Assembly (NCBI GenBank): GCA_002928515.1
Contig: PERI01000002.1
Span: 310,001 to 374,000 of the forward strand
DNA: 64,000 nucleotides
Direction: 5' to 3'
From: Hyphomicrobium sp.
GTDB taxonomy: Bacteria; Pseudomonadota; Alphaproteobacteria; Rhizobiales; Hyphomicrobiaceae
Both the position numbers and the translations under genes were made by a program. The notes beneath the pieces were generated by a model. The model did no database searches, was not told the DNA's origin, and worked only from the letters and a program-made list of their open reading frames with translations. Positions 48,047-57,904 of this stretch are shown in pieces. Every line of letters starts with the position of its first letter. The first letter of the stretch is position 1.

Positions 48047-49885
48047 TTATGCAGCGCCGGCTTCTCGCTCAGATTCCCTTTTGCGTTCCTGGCGCTTGCG
48101 CTCGTTGGGGTCGAGCCAACGCTTCCTTAAGCGTATCGATTCCGGTGTCACTTCGACGAGTTCTTCATCGGTAATGTAGCTCATGGCCTTCTCAAGCGTC
48201 AGGCGCATGGGTGGCGTCAACGTCAGCGCTTCGTCTTTTCCAGATGCGCGAACGTTGGTCAGCTTCTTGCCTTGTACGACGTTGACGATCAGATCGTTGT
48301 CGCGCGTATGTTCGCCGACAATCATACCCTCATAGACGCGCGCCTGTGCGCCGATCATGAAAGCTCCGCGATCTTGTAAATTGAAGATCGAGTACGCGGT
48401 CGCTTCACCCATGCCATTAGAAATCAGCACGCCCGTTCGGCGTCCTTGGATCTCGCCTTTGAATGGTGCGTAGGCGTGGAACAAGCGGTTCATGACGGCT
48501 GTGCCGCGCGTATCTGAAAGCAGTTCTGACTGATAGCCAAGCAATCCACGCGTCGGCACGAGGAAGACCATGCGCGTGCGACCACCGCCAGAAGGGCGCA
48601 TTTCCATCAGATCGCCGCGACGTTCGGATAACTTCTGTACCACGACGCCGGTGTGAGCATCATCGACGTCGATGATGGTTTCTTCGACAGGTTCCAATTT
48701 TTGATTGGTTTCTTCGTCGGAAATAATCACGACTTTGGGTCGCGAAACCGTCAGTTCAAAGCCTTCGCGGCGCATGTTTTCGATGAGAATGGCAAGCTGA
48801 AGTTCTCCGCGACCGGACACGGTGAAGGAATCGTTATCGTCGCTTTCTGCGACTTTGATGGCGATGTTTCGTTCCGCTTCGCGCAACAGTCGGTCGCGGA
48901 TCACGCGGCTTTGGACTTTGCTGCCTTCTTGTCCGGCAAATGGTCCATCGTTGATGCGGAATGTCATCGACAGTGTCGGTGGATCGACAGGCTGCGCTTG
49001 GATAGGTGTTTCAACAATTGGATCGCACAACGTGTCGGCAACGGTTGCTTCGCTCATGCCTGCGACGGCGACGAGTTCGCCAGCGTGGGCTTCCTCCACC
49101 GGTACGCGTTCGAGACCACGGAACGCCAAAACTTTCGACACACGGAAGTTTTCAACCAATGAGCCGTCGTGGCGGATGGCCTTGAGCGACATGTTCGGCT
49201 TGATCGTGCCCGATGAAATGCGGCCTGTGAGAATACGGCCGAGAAACGCGTCCGCCTCAAGTGTTGTTGCCAGCATTGTCATGGGACCGTCATCGACGGC
49301 AGGCGGTGGCACATGGTTCAAGACCAGATCGAATAATGGCGCGAGATCGACTTTCGGTCCTTCAGGGGCCATCGCCATCCAACCGTCGCGGCCTGATCCG
49401 TAGAGAACAGGGAAGTCGAGTTGCTCGTCGGTGGCATCGAGATTTGCGAACAAATCGAAAATTTCGTTCAGGACGTCGAGGTGGCGTTCGTCAGGTCGGT
49501 CGATTTTGTTGATGGCAACGATCGGACGCAGGCCGCGTTTCAGCGCCTTCGACACGACGAATTTCGTTTGTGGCAGAGGGCCTTCTGACGCGTCCACCAA
49601 AACGACGACGCCATCGACCATGTTCAAGATGCGCTCCACCTCGCCGCCGAAGTCGGCATGGCCCGGCGTATCGACGATATTGATGCGGGTATCTTTCCAG
49701 ACGACGCTTGTGCATTTTGCAAGAATGGTAATGCCGCGTTCGCGCTCTATGTCGTTGGAGTCCATGGCCCGTTCGGCCACTTTCTGGTTTTCGCGGAAAG
49801 CGCCCGATTGCTTCAGCAGTTCGTCGACGAGGGTTGTCTTGCCATGGTCAACGTGCGCGATGATCGCGATATTTCGGAGTTTCAT
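48047..49885 (-). CDS. typA: Ribosome-associated GTPase TypA/BipA
   Basis: TypA is an EF-G-like GTPase that helps ribosome assembly and stress response. The G1 motif AHVDHGKTTLVDELL is at residues 9-23, then VDTPGHADFGGEV (G3) and AINKIDRP (G4), followed by the EF-G domain III/V-like and BipA-specific C-terminal regions. At 612 aa it is the usual length, with a basic tail. Divergent from the J-domain gene. Confidence 0.97.
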   Translation of the reverse strand: MKLRNIAIIAHVDHGKTTLVDELLKQSGAFRENQKVAERAMDSNDIERERGITILAKCTSVVWKDTRINIVDTPGHADFGGEVERILNMVDGVVVLVDASEGPLPQTKFVVSKALKRGLRPIVAINKIDRPDERHLDVLNEIFDLFANLDATDEQLDFPVLYGSGRDGWMAMAPEGPKVDLAPLFDLVLNHVPPPAVDDGPMTMLATTLEADAFLGRILTGRISSGTIKPNMSLKAIRHDGSLVENFRVSKVLAFRGLERVPVEEAHAGELVAVAGMSEATVADTLCDPIVETPIQAQPVDPPTLSMTFRINDGPFAGQEGSKVQSRVIRDRLLREAERNIAIKVAESDDNDSFTVSGRGELQLAILIENMRREGFELTVSRPKVVIISDEETNQKLEPVEETIIDVDDAHTGVVVQKLSERRGDLMEMRPSGGGRTRMVFLVPTRGLLGYQSELLSDTRGTAVMNRLFHAYAPFKGEIQGRRTGVLISNGMGEATAYSIFNLQDRGAFMIGAQARVYEGMIVGEHTRDNDLIVNVVQGKKLTNVRASGKDEALTLTPPMRLTLEKAMSYITDEELVEVTPESIRLRKRWLDPNERKRQERKRESEREAGAA

Positions 49886-50174
49886 ACTTGGACCTGAGGT
49901 TAACGCGCCACCATCAGGGCCATGGGACTACCTAGGGGCAGCTTGGGCTTATGCGGCGCAAAATCTGACCGCGACCTAGCACGCTCGCGGCCTGACGGCT
50001 AGGCGGAAGGCCGATTGCGTGGTGCGGCTTAACGGGTTTGCGACGTGAATATTGGCGCAATATGAGGCGGTACATCAGTTCGCCTAGCATGGAACTTGCG
50101 ATTGAACCGGCAAGAGTTTGGCTAGGCGGTCATTGAGTGCCTTGTCCGTCTCAAAGCGGCACAGAGCAGGTCTT

Positions 50175-50705
50175 ATGTTTGAACGCAATCGGATCGATAA
50201 CCCACAACAGAACGCCACTGTCGCGGCTGAGATCACGCTGGCAAATGGTGAGGTTGCTAAAGGGCGGTTTCACATTACTGCGGCGCGATCGATTTATGAC
50301 GTTCTCAATAGCGGAACGCAATTTCTCGATTTTGAAAGCTACGACGGTGATCGATCGCTGATAGCTAAAGCAACGCTTGCTAGCATAAAGATTGTTTCGG
50401 TGCCGCAAGCTGGCTCGTTGAACGCGCGCATGCGCGACGGCGATGGCTTCAATCCCAGATCTGTTTTAGGCGTCGGGTCCGATGCATCGTGGGATGATAT
50501 TCGACACGCTTATCTTGCGCTGTCCAAAACGTATCATCCCGACCGATTTGCTGGCGTCGCATTGCCCAGCGAAGTGTGCGATTATTTGGCTGCTATGGCG
50601 CGTCGCATCAATACGGCTTATGCAGCCTTAGAGGCACCGAAACAGAGCGCACGACGGGCAGTTGTTGAAAAGGCGCAGCCGATTTTCACATCGCGCCCGA
50701 GTTAG
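50175..50705 (+). CDS. J-domain protein, stand-alone
   Basis: From ATG 50175 (AGCAGG ahead) the product is 176 aa. Residues 95-160 are a J-domain: NPRSVLGVGSDASWDDIRHAYLALSKTYHPDRFAG, with the HPD motif that stimulates Hsp70 ATPase. The N-terminal 80 residues (AEITLANGEVAKGRFHITA) form an uncharacterised beta-rich region. There is no G/F or zinc domain, so it is a specialised co-chaperone. No DnaK gene is nearby. An upstream in-frame GTG/ATG at 50118 is less likely. Confidence 0.85.
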   Translation: MFERNRIDNPQQNATVAAEITLANGEVAKGRFHITAARSIYDVLNSGTQFLDFESYDGDRSLIAKATLASIKIVSVPQAGSLNARMRDGDGFNPRSVLGVGSDASWDDIRHAYLALSKTYHPDRFAGVALPSEVCDYLAAMARRINTAYAALEAPKQSARRAVVEKAQPIFTSRPS

Positions 50706-50723
50706 AGTGCCGCGACGCGACGG

Positions 50724-51506
50724 TCAGGATTTTCTCGCGCTGCTCTCTTGCCCATTGGCGTCTTTTTCTTTTGCGCGCTCGGTTTCCAGTAAGTCTGAAA
50801 TATCTTTTCTCGGCGATGGATCACGATCCATTTTGCTGCGCTGGTATGTTTGCCGAACCAGGGCTGATACGTGGGCGCCAGGTACCTTTGCGCGTCGTGC
50901 GCCTGATACGAGTAGGGGGTGATCGGGTTCTTCGAGGTCGAGCTCTTCGAGGAAAGTTTCACGCAAAGCATAAAAGCATTGCAAGATGCAATCGCGGACG
51001 AGTTTGCGCTGTTCCGAAGATGCTTCGGGCTGAATGCGCGGGTCGAGCGTCTGGATTGCGCGACGCATGTCGTGCAGCGGTGCGTAGGGATAAAGCCCGA
51101 TCAAACCGTCTGTTTCACCAGCATTGCGATAAACGATCCGCATCGTGTCGATGGTCTCACTAATCCGACTAAAGGCTGTGAGATAATCATCTGTCGAGAG
51201 ATAGGGTTTTTCGCAGAAATTGAGCAGTGTCGATTTGGTGCGCACGATACTGCGCCATTCCTCTTCGAGACTTTCGACGAACTTGGAGCGCTTTTGGAAG
51301 AGATTTGACAGATACGCCACGCCGCCCGTCGCGATGAGCAGCGACATGTCACGCATGAATTCGTAAAGCTGACCTGCAACGTTGACGACAAATGTCGGGA
51401 TGCCAGGAATATCGTCCGCAAACTTTGCCGCCAGCAAAATCAGCAAAATGAAAAATAGTGACCAGTACAGTCGTGACAGTGTGCGGTTGACAGAATTGCG
51501 GGTCAT
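50724..51506 (-). CDS. Two-helix membrane protein of unknown function
   Basis: 260 aa. Two hydrophobic helices lie near residues 12-28 and 42-66 (the second weaker), and the remaining 190 residues are soluble and helical, with a highly charged C-terminus (Asp/Glu/Lys/Arg-rich last 40). I recognise no domain. The gene shares strand and neighbourhood with the caspase-like gene (68 bp apart), so they may form an operon. Convergent with the J-domain gene. Confidence 0.75.
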   Translation of the reverse strand: MTRNSVNRTLSRLYWSLFFILLILLAAKFADDIPGIPTFVVNVAGQLYEFMRDMSLLIATGGVAYLSNLFQKRSKFVESLEEEWRSIVRTKSTLLNFCEKPYLSTDDYLTAFSRISETIDTMRIVYRNAGETDGLIGLYPYAPLHDMRRAIQTLDPRIQPEASSEQRKLVRDCILQCFYALRETFLEELDLEEPDHPLLVSGARRAKVPGAHVSALVRQTYQRSKMDRDPSPRKDISDLLETERAKEKDANGQESSARKS

Positions 51507-51574
51507 GCGGTGACATCGTCCGATGCGCTAGTGATGCACTATAAAATTACTGCCGTCTGGCAAAAGGTTAGCGG

Positions 51575-52714
51575 CTATTCAGGTACTGCGTTCGGTGTTG
51601 TGGTCTGTGTCTCTAGAGTCGCGATATCTTTTTTAAGGCGACCGAGTTCCTGTGACCGCCGCGCCATTTGCAGATGAATTTTACCGACCTTTTGATTGAC
51701 GTCCGATGACGGCTCGCCGCTGCGATAGACATCGAAGATGCGCTGTTGGTCGTCTTTAATCGCTTCATTCAATTGGCGAACGCGTTCCTTCAAATTCTCA
51801 AGCTTGACGAGATCGAGCGTGCTTTTCTGATCGGCCTTGGCTTTCAATTGCTCTTCGAGTTCTTGAATGCGTTTTTGTGTGGCCTTTGCTTGCGCATCGG
51901 TGTCCGGTGCCGCGCCGGGCGTAAAGGCTGTGTTGAAATAGAAATCTCCGACCAATGCTGAATGATCCCATGGCACCTGCTTGCCGCCGGTATCGGCCAG
52001 AACTTGTTTGCGGACACCGATCATCACGGCCGTTAGATTGCGGCCTGGATCTTTGATGCCTTTGGCGAGGGCTGCTGTGAACGGTGAGTTTCGGCCGGTC
52101 CCGTCGAGTGCAACGTTTCCTGGTTGTGTCGAATACGCGACGAACGTGCCGACACCGGTTTTTACTTCGGCTAGCCCTTGTCCAATGCTGCTCGATCTCG
52201 TGCCCATCGTGCGTGCCAGATTGCGGGCCAGTGGATTGTCGCGGCAGGCATCCAGGAACACGATATTGGTTTTGCCTTCTCGATTGAGTTCCATCTGCTT
52301 CAAGATGAAATCCAAACTAACAGTGTCGAAATCCAAATCGCGTTCGTTGGCGATCATGGCATCAACGGGCACGAGATGGTTGCGACCAGAAACTTGCAAT
52401 CCGTGTCCGGCATAAAAGAAAACGGCTGTGTCGGCATCGACGAGGGCGCGGGAAAATTCGCGCACTTTGGCATCGAAGCCTTGCTTGTCGAGATCAATAC
52501 CCAGGATCACGTTAAAGCCGAGGCCGGTTAGGGCTTCTGCCATGTCGTTGGCATCATTGGCTGGGTTGGCCAACGGACCTGCGTGGGTGTATTTTGAATT
52601 GCCGATGACGAGGGCGGTGCGTTTGTCGGCCTGTGCTGTTGCGATGAAAACTATCGTGCTCACCAGCACAGCACTGATGACAACTAAGCCATGCCTTATT
52701 ATACGCAACACCAT
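51575..52714 (-). CDS. Exported caspase-like (C14) protein
   Basis: A signal peptide (residues 1-28, ending TAQA-D) precedes a caspase/metacaspase fold: ALVIGNSKYTHAGPLANPANDAND is the usual opening, YAGHG supplies the catalytic His104, and VFLDACRDNP the catalytic Cys157. The C-terminal 110 residues are a long coiled coil (KRIQELEEQLKAKAD, LKERVRQLNEAIKDD). 379 aa in all. Such exported caspase-like proteins are common in Hyphomicrobiales and are not shown to act in cell death. It likely cuts after Arg/Lys if metacaspase-like, which is inference. Confidence 0.88.
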   Translation of the reverse strand: MVLRIIRHGLVVISAVLVSTIVFIATAQADKRTALVIGNSKYTHAGPLANPANDANDMAEALTGLGFNVILGIDLDKQGFDAKVREFSRALVDADTAVFFYAGHGLQVSGRNHLVPVDAMIANERDLDFDTVSLDFILKQMELNREGKTNIVFLDACRDNPLARNLARTMGTRSSSIGQGLAEVKTGVGTFVAYSTQPGNVALDGTGRNSPFTAALAKGIKDPGRNLTAVMIGVRKQVLADTGGKQVPWDHSALVGDFYFNTAFTPGAAPDTDAQAKATQKRIQELEEQLKAKADQKSTLDLVKLENLKERVRQLNEAIKDDQQRIFDVYRSGEPSSDVNQKVGKIHLQMARRSQELGRLKKDIATLETQTTTPNAVPE

Positions 52715-52780
52715 ATCAAATCCCCTCGATCACCCTCTGTCTAGAAAAGCGTTCGATTGCGACCGATCCAAGACGCGGTG

Positions 52781-54004
52781 TCAGCGGCCGCGCAATCCGA
52801 GCGTGCGCAGACGAAGGGCATTCAATTTGATGAAACCTTGCGCGTCTTTTTGATCGTAAGCACCCTTGTCGTCTTCGAAGGTCACAAGTGTCGGTGAATA
52901 TAGAGACTTTGCGCTGGATCGCCCGGTGACGATGACATTGCCCTTATAGAGTTCGAGCGTGACTTCGCCCTCGACGTGCTCTTGGCTCTTGTCGATCAGC
53001 GCTTGCAGCATTTCGCGTTCTGGTGCGAACCAGAAACCATTGTAAATCAACTCGGCATAGCGCGGCATGATCTCGTCTTTGAGATGCGCGGCACCGCGAT
53101 CCAGCGTGATGCTTTCCATTGCGCGATGGGCGCTAAGTAGGATTGTTCCGCCCGGCGTTTCATAGACGCCGCGCGATTTCATGCCCACAAAGCGATTTTC
53201 AACGAGATCGAGACGGCCGATGCCGTTGTCACGACCCAGATCGTTGAGGGCTTTGAGCAGCGTCGCGGGGGACAGCTTTTTGCCGTTCAGAGATACCGCA
53301 TCGCCCTTGTCGAACCCGATGGTGATGGTCGTCACTTTGTCGGGTGCATCCATCGGCGAAATGGTTCTTTGATAGACAATCTCTGGCGCTTTCTTCGCAG
53401 GGTCCTCCAGCACCTTACCTTCAGATGAGGAATGCAAAAGGTTGGCATCGACCGAAAATGGGCTTTCGCCTTCTTTATCTTTCGCAACGGGGATCTGATG
53501 CTGGCGCGCGAAGTCGATCAGATCTTCGCGACCTTTGAACGTCCACTCGCGCCACGGCGCAATAATCTTGATGCCGGGTTCGAGCGCATAATAGCCAAGT
53601 TCGAAACGGACTTGGTCGTTGCCTTTGCCGGTGGCACCATGGCAGACGGCATCGGCGCCGACCTTGCGCGCGATTTCGATTTGTTTTTTTGCAATGAGCG
53701 GGCGGGCAATCGAGGTGCCCAGCAAATAGACACCTTCGTAAACGGCATTGGCGCGGAACATCGGGAATACATAATCGCGCACGAATTCCTCGCGCACGTC
53801 TTCGATGAAAATGTTTTCTTCCTTGATGCCTAGCATCAATGCTTTTTGCCGTGCCGGTGATAGCTCTTCGCCTTGGCCTAAGTCGGCAGTGAATGTCACG
53901 ACTTCAGCATTGTAGGTTTCTTGCAGCCACTTCAGGATGATCGAAGTGTCGAGACCGCCCGAATAGGCGAGCACGACTTTGTTGATTTTGCCTTTGTTGG
54001 CCAT
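52781..54004 (-). CDS. argG: Argininosuccinate synthase
   Basis: ArgG joins citrulline and aspartate in arginine synthesis, using ATP. The PP-loop [16 protein letters not shown] is at the N-terminus. Further blocks [14 protein letters not shown] and [15 protein letters not shown]-like (here [13 protein letters not shown]) are intact. The start is the ATG at 54002-54004 (407 aa); the frame upstream to 54046 is not family-like. Confidence 0.97.
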   Translation of the reverse strand: MANKGKINKVVLAYSGGLDTSIILKWLQETYNAEVVTFTADLGQGEELSPARQKALMLGIKEENIFIEDVREEFVRDYVFPMFRANAVYEGVYLLGTSIARPLIAKKQIEIARKVGADAVCHGATGKGNDQVRFELGYYALEPGIKIIAPWREWTFKGREDLIDFARQHQIPVAKDKEGESPFSVDANLLHSSSEGKVLEDPAKKAPEIVYQRTISPMDAPDKVTTITIGFDKGDAVSLNGKKLSPATLLKALNDLGRDNGIGRLDLVENRFVGMKSRGVYETPGGTILLSAHRAMESITLDRGAAHLKDEIMPRYAELIYNGFWFAPEREMLQALIDKSQEHVEGEVTLELYKGNVIVTGRSSAKSLYSPTLVTFEDDKGAYDQKDAQGFIKLNALRLRTLGLRGR

Positions 54005-54147
54005 GGCGAATGTCCTGGTCAGTGGGTGTCGGTAGGCAGGTCTCAAGATACGGGGCTATGAAGCCCGGCACTCTTACCAGGACCAAGATGGGTGGCAAGG
54101 GCATGCGCCACTCGGAAGCGGCTGCATTCGCCGTCAACACTTATGAA

Positions 54148-54930
54148 TTAAGCTTTTCCAATATGTCTCGGTTGGTTCGTGTCGATGACCGTTGCTTTTA
54201 AAACCAGAACAATCAGCAAGGTCAGCAGCGCCGAAATCACGACGTCGGTGAAAAAATGCGCGCCCATGGCCATGCGATTGGCGGAGATCACAATGGTCCA
54301 AACCGTTGCCGCTGCGATTATCGGCAGACGAAACGCACGGTGGCAAATGAAGGCGAATGCAATGAGGACCATTGCGGTCGAAGCTTCGCCCGACACAAAC
54401 GAACAATTGGTCGCGCATTCACCCCAAGGCCACCAAGGCGATGTGTATTGGGCCGAACCGCCGAAGGCTTCTATGGCTTCGGGTCGCGATCGTCCCCAAT
54501 GCTCTTTCAAAATCAGATTGACGACGATGCCAGGTCCAATGGCAAACGCGCCCGTCAGAAAAACTAGGTTGTTATCGGTCGGCCATTGCCATGCGCGACC
54601 GCGAATTAGGCGGATGGCGATGAGCGCCAGGACCCAGACGATGATAATAGTTGGAACCATGCGACCCGCGCTGCGTAAAGTTTTGAGGAGCGGATCGCGC
54701 GCCAGCCAAAAACCTTCGATTGGACAATAAAAGAATGATGCGATCGATGTATCGAGGTTCGGTTGCAGCCAAGCGGCCATCGAAATAGCCATCATCGCGG
54801 CGATTACAATGCGAATGATTGGACACGATTGCGTGCGGTTTAGTGCATCGCTTGCAATGAACGATTGCGGCGCTTTCTGGCGCTTCACCGCCATCTGGCG
54901 AGGCGGCATCATCCAGTCTTCAAAAACCAT
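54148..54930 (-). CDS. PAP2-family phosphatase, LpxE-like
   Basis: A 260-aa membrane protein with six helices. The three PAP2 motifs are present: KEHWGRSRP, CSFVSGEAS (SGE instead of SGH) and SANRMAMGAHFFTD. The SGE variant and the GECATNCSFVSGEAS context are like lipid A 1-phosphatase LpxE and relatives; others in the family act on undecaprenyl or phosphatidylglycerol phosphates. The substrate is therefore a guess. An internal start at about residue 14 (MAVKRQK) is possible. Confidence 0.85.
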   Translation of the reverse strand: MVFEDWMMPPRQMAVKRQKAPQSFIASDALNRTQSCPIIRIVIAAMMAISMAAWLQPNLDTSIASFFYCPIEGFWLARDPLLKTLRSAGRMVPTIIIVWVLALIAIRLIRGRAWQWPTDNNLVFLTGAFAIGPGIVVNLILKEHWGRSRPEAIEAFGGSAQYTSPWWPWGECATNCSFVSGEASTAMVLIAFAFICHRAFRLPIIAAATVWTIVISANRMAMGAHFFTDVVISALLTLLIVLVLKATVIDTNQPRHIGKA

Positions 54931-55064
54931 CGCCGTTCCCCCCGGACCAGCAGTCAGTCGTGATGAGGGAACTAGGCGGCGATTATTGAAGCCACATGAC
55001 AGTCTTAAACTGTCACAACGCTGTCGCGCTTGAATTGTGCGCGATGGAAATTCGGTTCAGAAAA

Positions 55065-55847
55065 TCAGTGGCGCGTGTTGCGCCGTGTGCCATCGCCCAT
55101 GATGATATTCGTCGGAAATGGCCACTCAATGACCTGCGTGGATGCGTGTCCGCCGTCTGAGCGATAGGCTGAAAAAACTTTGAGAGCTTGCTGGCGAGCT
55201 GCTTCGGCAGCATCGAGTGCCGAGGTGCTGGCGCGCGCTGCGGGAAGTGCCATCGCATATGGCATGCCGGCCGACACCATCATGGCTGCCATCGGCGATT
55301 GATACATCGTCCATGACATGGCGGGCGACGACCAGAACGCGCGCATCATTCCCAACCAGACCTCTGGACCTGTTGCCGTGGCTTGTGTTCCGAATGCTTG
55401 ATTTAAAAATAGATTTGAAAACGGTAAGCCGAATGGACGTGCAAACATATCTGTTGCAGGGCGCGATGCGGAACTATTTGCGCCCATCATGAAAGCCCAT
55501 GGGTTCATGACGGACATAAATGCAGTCGGAGCGCTAGAAGTATTCGACGGCTGCCAAAATGAAATTGGATTATTCTGCGATTTCGAGTGGCCCCGCCATG
55601 CATCGAAAGCCCACGCCCACGCTGCAATTGGATCGGTCGGCATCGGAGCGGGTTCTTGCGCGCGCTTGGCATTGGGGTTGAATGCCAATGCGGCTTGATC
55701 CTGCCAGACCTTAGTCGCGGCAAGGGACAGCTCAGCACACTGAAACATCGCATCGGCAGCGCTTCTAATGAAGCGCCAATGGAGTTCGGCGTCGTACACG
55801 GGTGGCCTGCTTTCCCTGAAAAATCGAGAATAGCAGAATTGTTGCAT
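55065..55847 (-). CDS. Hypothetical protein, Ala/Met/Trp-rich
   Basis: 260 aa, no signal peptide, rich in Ala, Met, Ser, Phe and Trp. The opening (about residues 20-60) is an amphipathic helix (FIRSAADAMFQCAELSLAAT), then low-complexity Pro-rich linkers; near the C-terminus (about 200-230) there is another Ala-rich helix (SALDAAEAARQQALKVFSAY). The amphipathic, Ala-rich design recalls granule-associated phasin-like proteins, but the likeness is by composition only. Start uncertain; ATG 55751 (MFQCAEL) is an alternative. Unrecognised. Confidence 0.6.
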   Translation of the reverse strand: MQQFCYSRFFRESRPPVYDAELHWRFIRSAADAMFQCAELSLAATKVWQDQAALAFNPNAKRAQEPAPMPTDPIAAWAWAFDAWRGHSKSQNNPISFWQPSNTSSAPTAFMSVMNPWAFMMGANSSASRPATDMFARPFGLPFSNLFLNQAFGTQATATGPEVWLGMMRAFWSSPAMSWTMYQSPMAAMMVSAGMPYAMALPAARASTSALDAAEAARQQALKVFSAYRSDGGHASTQVIEWPFPTNIIMGDGTRRNTRH

Positions 55848-55930
55848 TGCAGCAACGGCGCAATTTTATTTCCGCCTAACTTATACGACTGCGAGCTTCA
55901 ATTTAGAGAAAAAATTTCATATTCAATGCA

Positions 55931-56527
55931 TTAGGCCCTAGTAGGCTCGGTTGATGCGGTTGCCATTTTGAGGGATGCCGCCATTTTAGCCGCGGTGCGA
56001 TCTGCAACCGTCATCCGAGGGGTCGAAGTCGTGTTGATAGGCGGTGCGATAGGTTTTGGCGTTTCAACTTTGCGCTTTGTGGTGGGGCCGTCCGATGTTG
56101 CGTCGGGTCCGGAATGGCGTCCGGCGACCAGCCAATAGACGAACCCGGCGAACAATCCGGCCGTCGCAAATGCTGTCATGGCATAAGAGTTGTAAATCGT
56201 GGGCTGGCCGGCAACTTCACTGGCGTATTGCGCATAAAATCCGAGTGCTGCAATGCCAACACCTGCGATGAGATAATACCCTAGGCTTCGAATTTTTTGC
56301 CACTCGCCAATACCGGCTGCAATTAGTGTGAAGGCTGCCGCAAAGATTGCAGCGTGGGTTGCGGCCAGAAGCCCCCACACCAAAGTCTGCGACGCTTTTT
56401 CAGGCAGAGCTTCCGACGGAAGAGCCATCAGCTCGGCTGGTGTTGTGACAAAGAGAACCGTGACCAGTCCTGCGGCTATACATGCAAGGATAAAGCCGAT
56501 GGTGACACGCACCAGCATTTTGAACAT
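55931..56527 (-). CDS. Four-helix membrane protein of unknown function
   Basis: 198 aa. Four hydrophobic segments lie at about residues 5-28, 50-72, 82-103 and 115-135, followed by a 60-residue soluble tail rich in Pro, Lys, Thr and Ala. I recognise no motif. It sits between the phasin-like unknown and rlmN on the same strand, but gaps of about 80 bp on each side do not show an operon. Confidence 0.7.
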   Translation of the reverse strand: MFKMLVRVTIGFILACIAAGLVTVLFVTTPAELMALPSEALPEKASQTLVWGLLAATHAAIFAAAFTLIAAGIGEWQKIRSLGYYLIAGVGIAALGFYAQYASEVAGQPTIYNSYAMTAFATAGLFAGFVYWLVAGRHSGPDATSDGPTTKRKVETPKPIAPPINTTSTPRMTVADRTAAKMAASLKMATASTEPTRA

Positions 56528-56607
56528 TTGCGACCCCGTTCATACGCACACACACTTGAGCGGTGACTATATTCTACATGCTTATCGCTACAATTCTCAA
56601 TGGCAAA

Positions 56608-57810
56608 TCATGCGCTCGTGTCGGAGCCCGCCGCGAGTGCGCTCGCGCGGACTTTGATGCTTTCAGATTTCAATTGTCCGCAAGCAGCAAAAATATCGCG
56701 ACCGCGCGGTGTGCGGACCGGGCTTGCGTATCCGGCTCGGTTCACGACGTCGGCAAAGCGTTCTATGGTTTCCCAGTCTGAACACTCGTAACGTGTGTTG
56801 GGCCATGGATTGAATGGGATGAGATTGATTTTGGCTGGGATGCCCGCCAACAAACGGACGAGCGCACGCGCTTCGGCGAGACTGTCGTTGACGCCTTTCA
56901 ACATCACGTATTCGAAGGTGATGCGTTTGGCGTTCGATAATCCCGGATAATCGCGGCAGGCCTGCAAAAGCTCGGCGATTGGGTACTTCTTGTTGATCGG
57001 CACCAGTTCGTCTCGCAAAGTGTCGTTGGTGGCGTGGAGTGAGATGGCCAGCATCGTACCCGATAGTTCGCCCCAACGCGGAATTTCAGGAACGATGCCA
57101 GAGGTTGAGAGCGTAATGCGACGCTTCGACAATGACAGACCATCGCCATCAGAAGCGACGTCCATGGCATCCTTTACGTTATCGAAGTTATAGAGCGGCT
57201 CTCCCATGCCCATTAGCACGACGTTGGTGATCTTGCGTTCGGCTGTTGGCAGTAATCGGCCATTCTCTGGAACGGCTGCACCTGCCCAGTCGCCGATGCG
57301 ATCTCGGGCTAATAATATTTGACCAACAATTTCCTGGGCTTCGAGATTGCGCACGAGCTTCTGCGTGCCCGTATGGCAGAACGAGCATGTCAGGGTGCAC
57401 CCGACTTGGCTTGAAATGCACAGTGTGCCGCGATCGCTCTCTGGGATGTAGACGGTTTCGATTTCGGGTGCACGCGCATCGCGGTCGCGCTTGGGTAAGC
57501 GCAGCAGCCATTTGCGCGTACCATCAACGGAAATTTGTTCGGTGACGATTTCAGGTCGCGCCAATGTGTAATGATCGGCAAGGGTGCGACGCAAATCTTT
57601 GGAGACGTCGCTCATGTCGTCGAAGCTCGTCACGCCGCGCGCGTAGATCCAACTCCACAACTGAGCCACGCGCATTTTGTGCTGCTTGTCAGGAACGCCT
57701 GCCTTGGCAAGCGCATCCTTCAGACCCGCGCGCGTCAACCCGGCCAGCGAAGGCTTGGCCGTGTCGGCGTCGTTCAGGATCAAGACCGTATTTTCGGCCG
57801 CACTAACCAT
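56608..57810 (-). CDS. rlmN: 23S rRNA/tRNA A2503/A37 methyltransferase RlmN
   Basis: This radical-SAM enzyme puts a C2-methyl on A2503 of 23S rRNA and A37 of some tRNAs. The cluster motif is CTLTCSFC (CxxxCxxC), with the preceding LCISSQVG. The methyl-carrying cysteine near the C-terminus is in [11 protein letters not shown]. The 400 aa include a short alphaproteobacterial N-terminal extension. Confidence 0.96.
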   Translation of the reverse strand: MVSAAENTVLILNDADTAKPSLAGLTRAGLKDALAKAGVPDKQHKMRVAQLWSWIYARGVTSFDDMSDVSKDLRRTLADHYTLARPEIVTEQISVDGTRKWLLRLPKRDRDARAPEIETVYIPESDRGTLCISSQVGCTLTCSFCHTGTQKLVRNLEAQEIVGQILLARDRIGDWAGAAVPENGRLLPTAERKITNVVLMGMGEPLYNFDNVKDAMDVASDGDGLSLSKRRITLSTSGIVPEIPRWGELSGTMLAISLHATNDTLRDELVPINKKYPIAELLQACRDYPGLSNAKRITFEYVMLKGVNDSLAEARALVRLLAGIPAKINLIPFNPWPNTRYECSDWETIERFADVVNRAGYASPVRTPRGRDIFAACGQLKSESIKVRASALAAGSDTSA

Positions 57811-57904
57811 GTTGGTTTCGACTTTCGCAAAAGCGTGAAACGTTGTTTTTAGCGATGTTCGTTGGTTGTGAATAGCGACTTGGTCGCACAGCCCGCTTGG
57901 CTGA

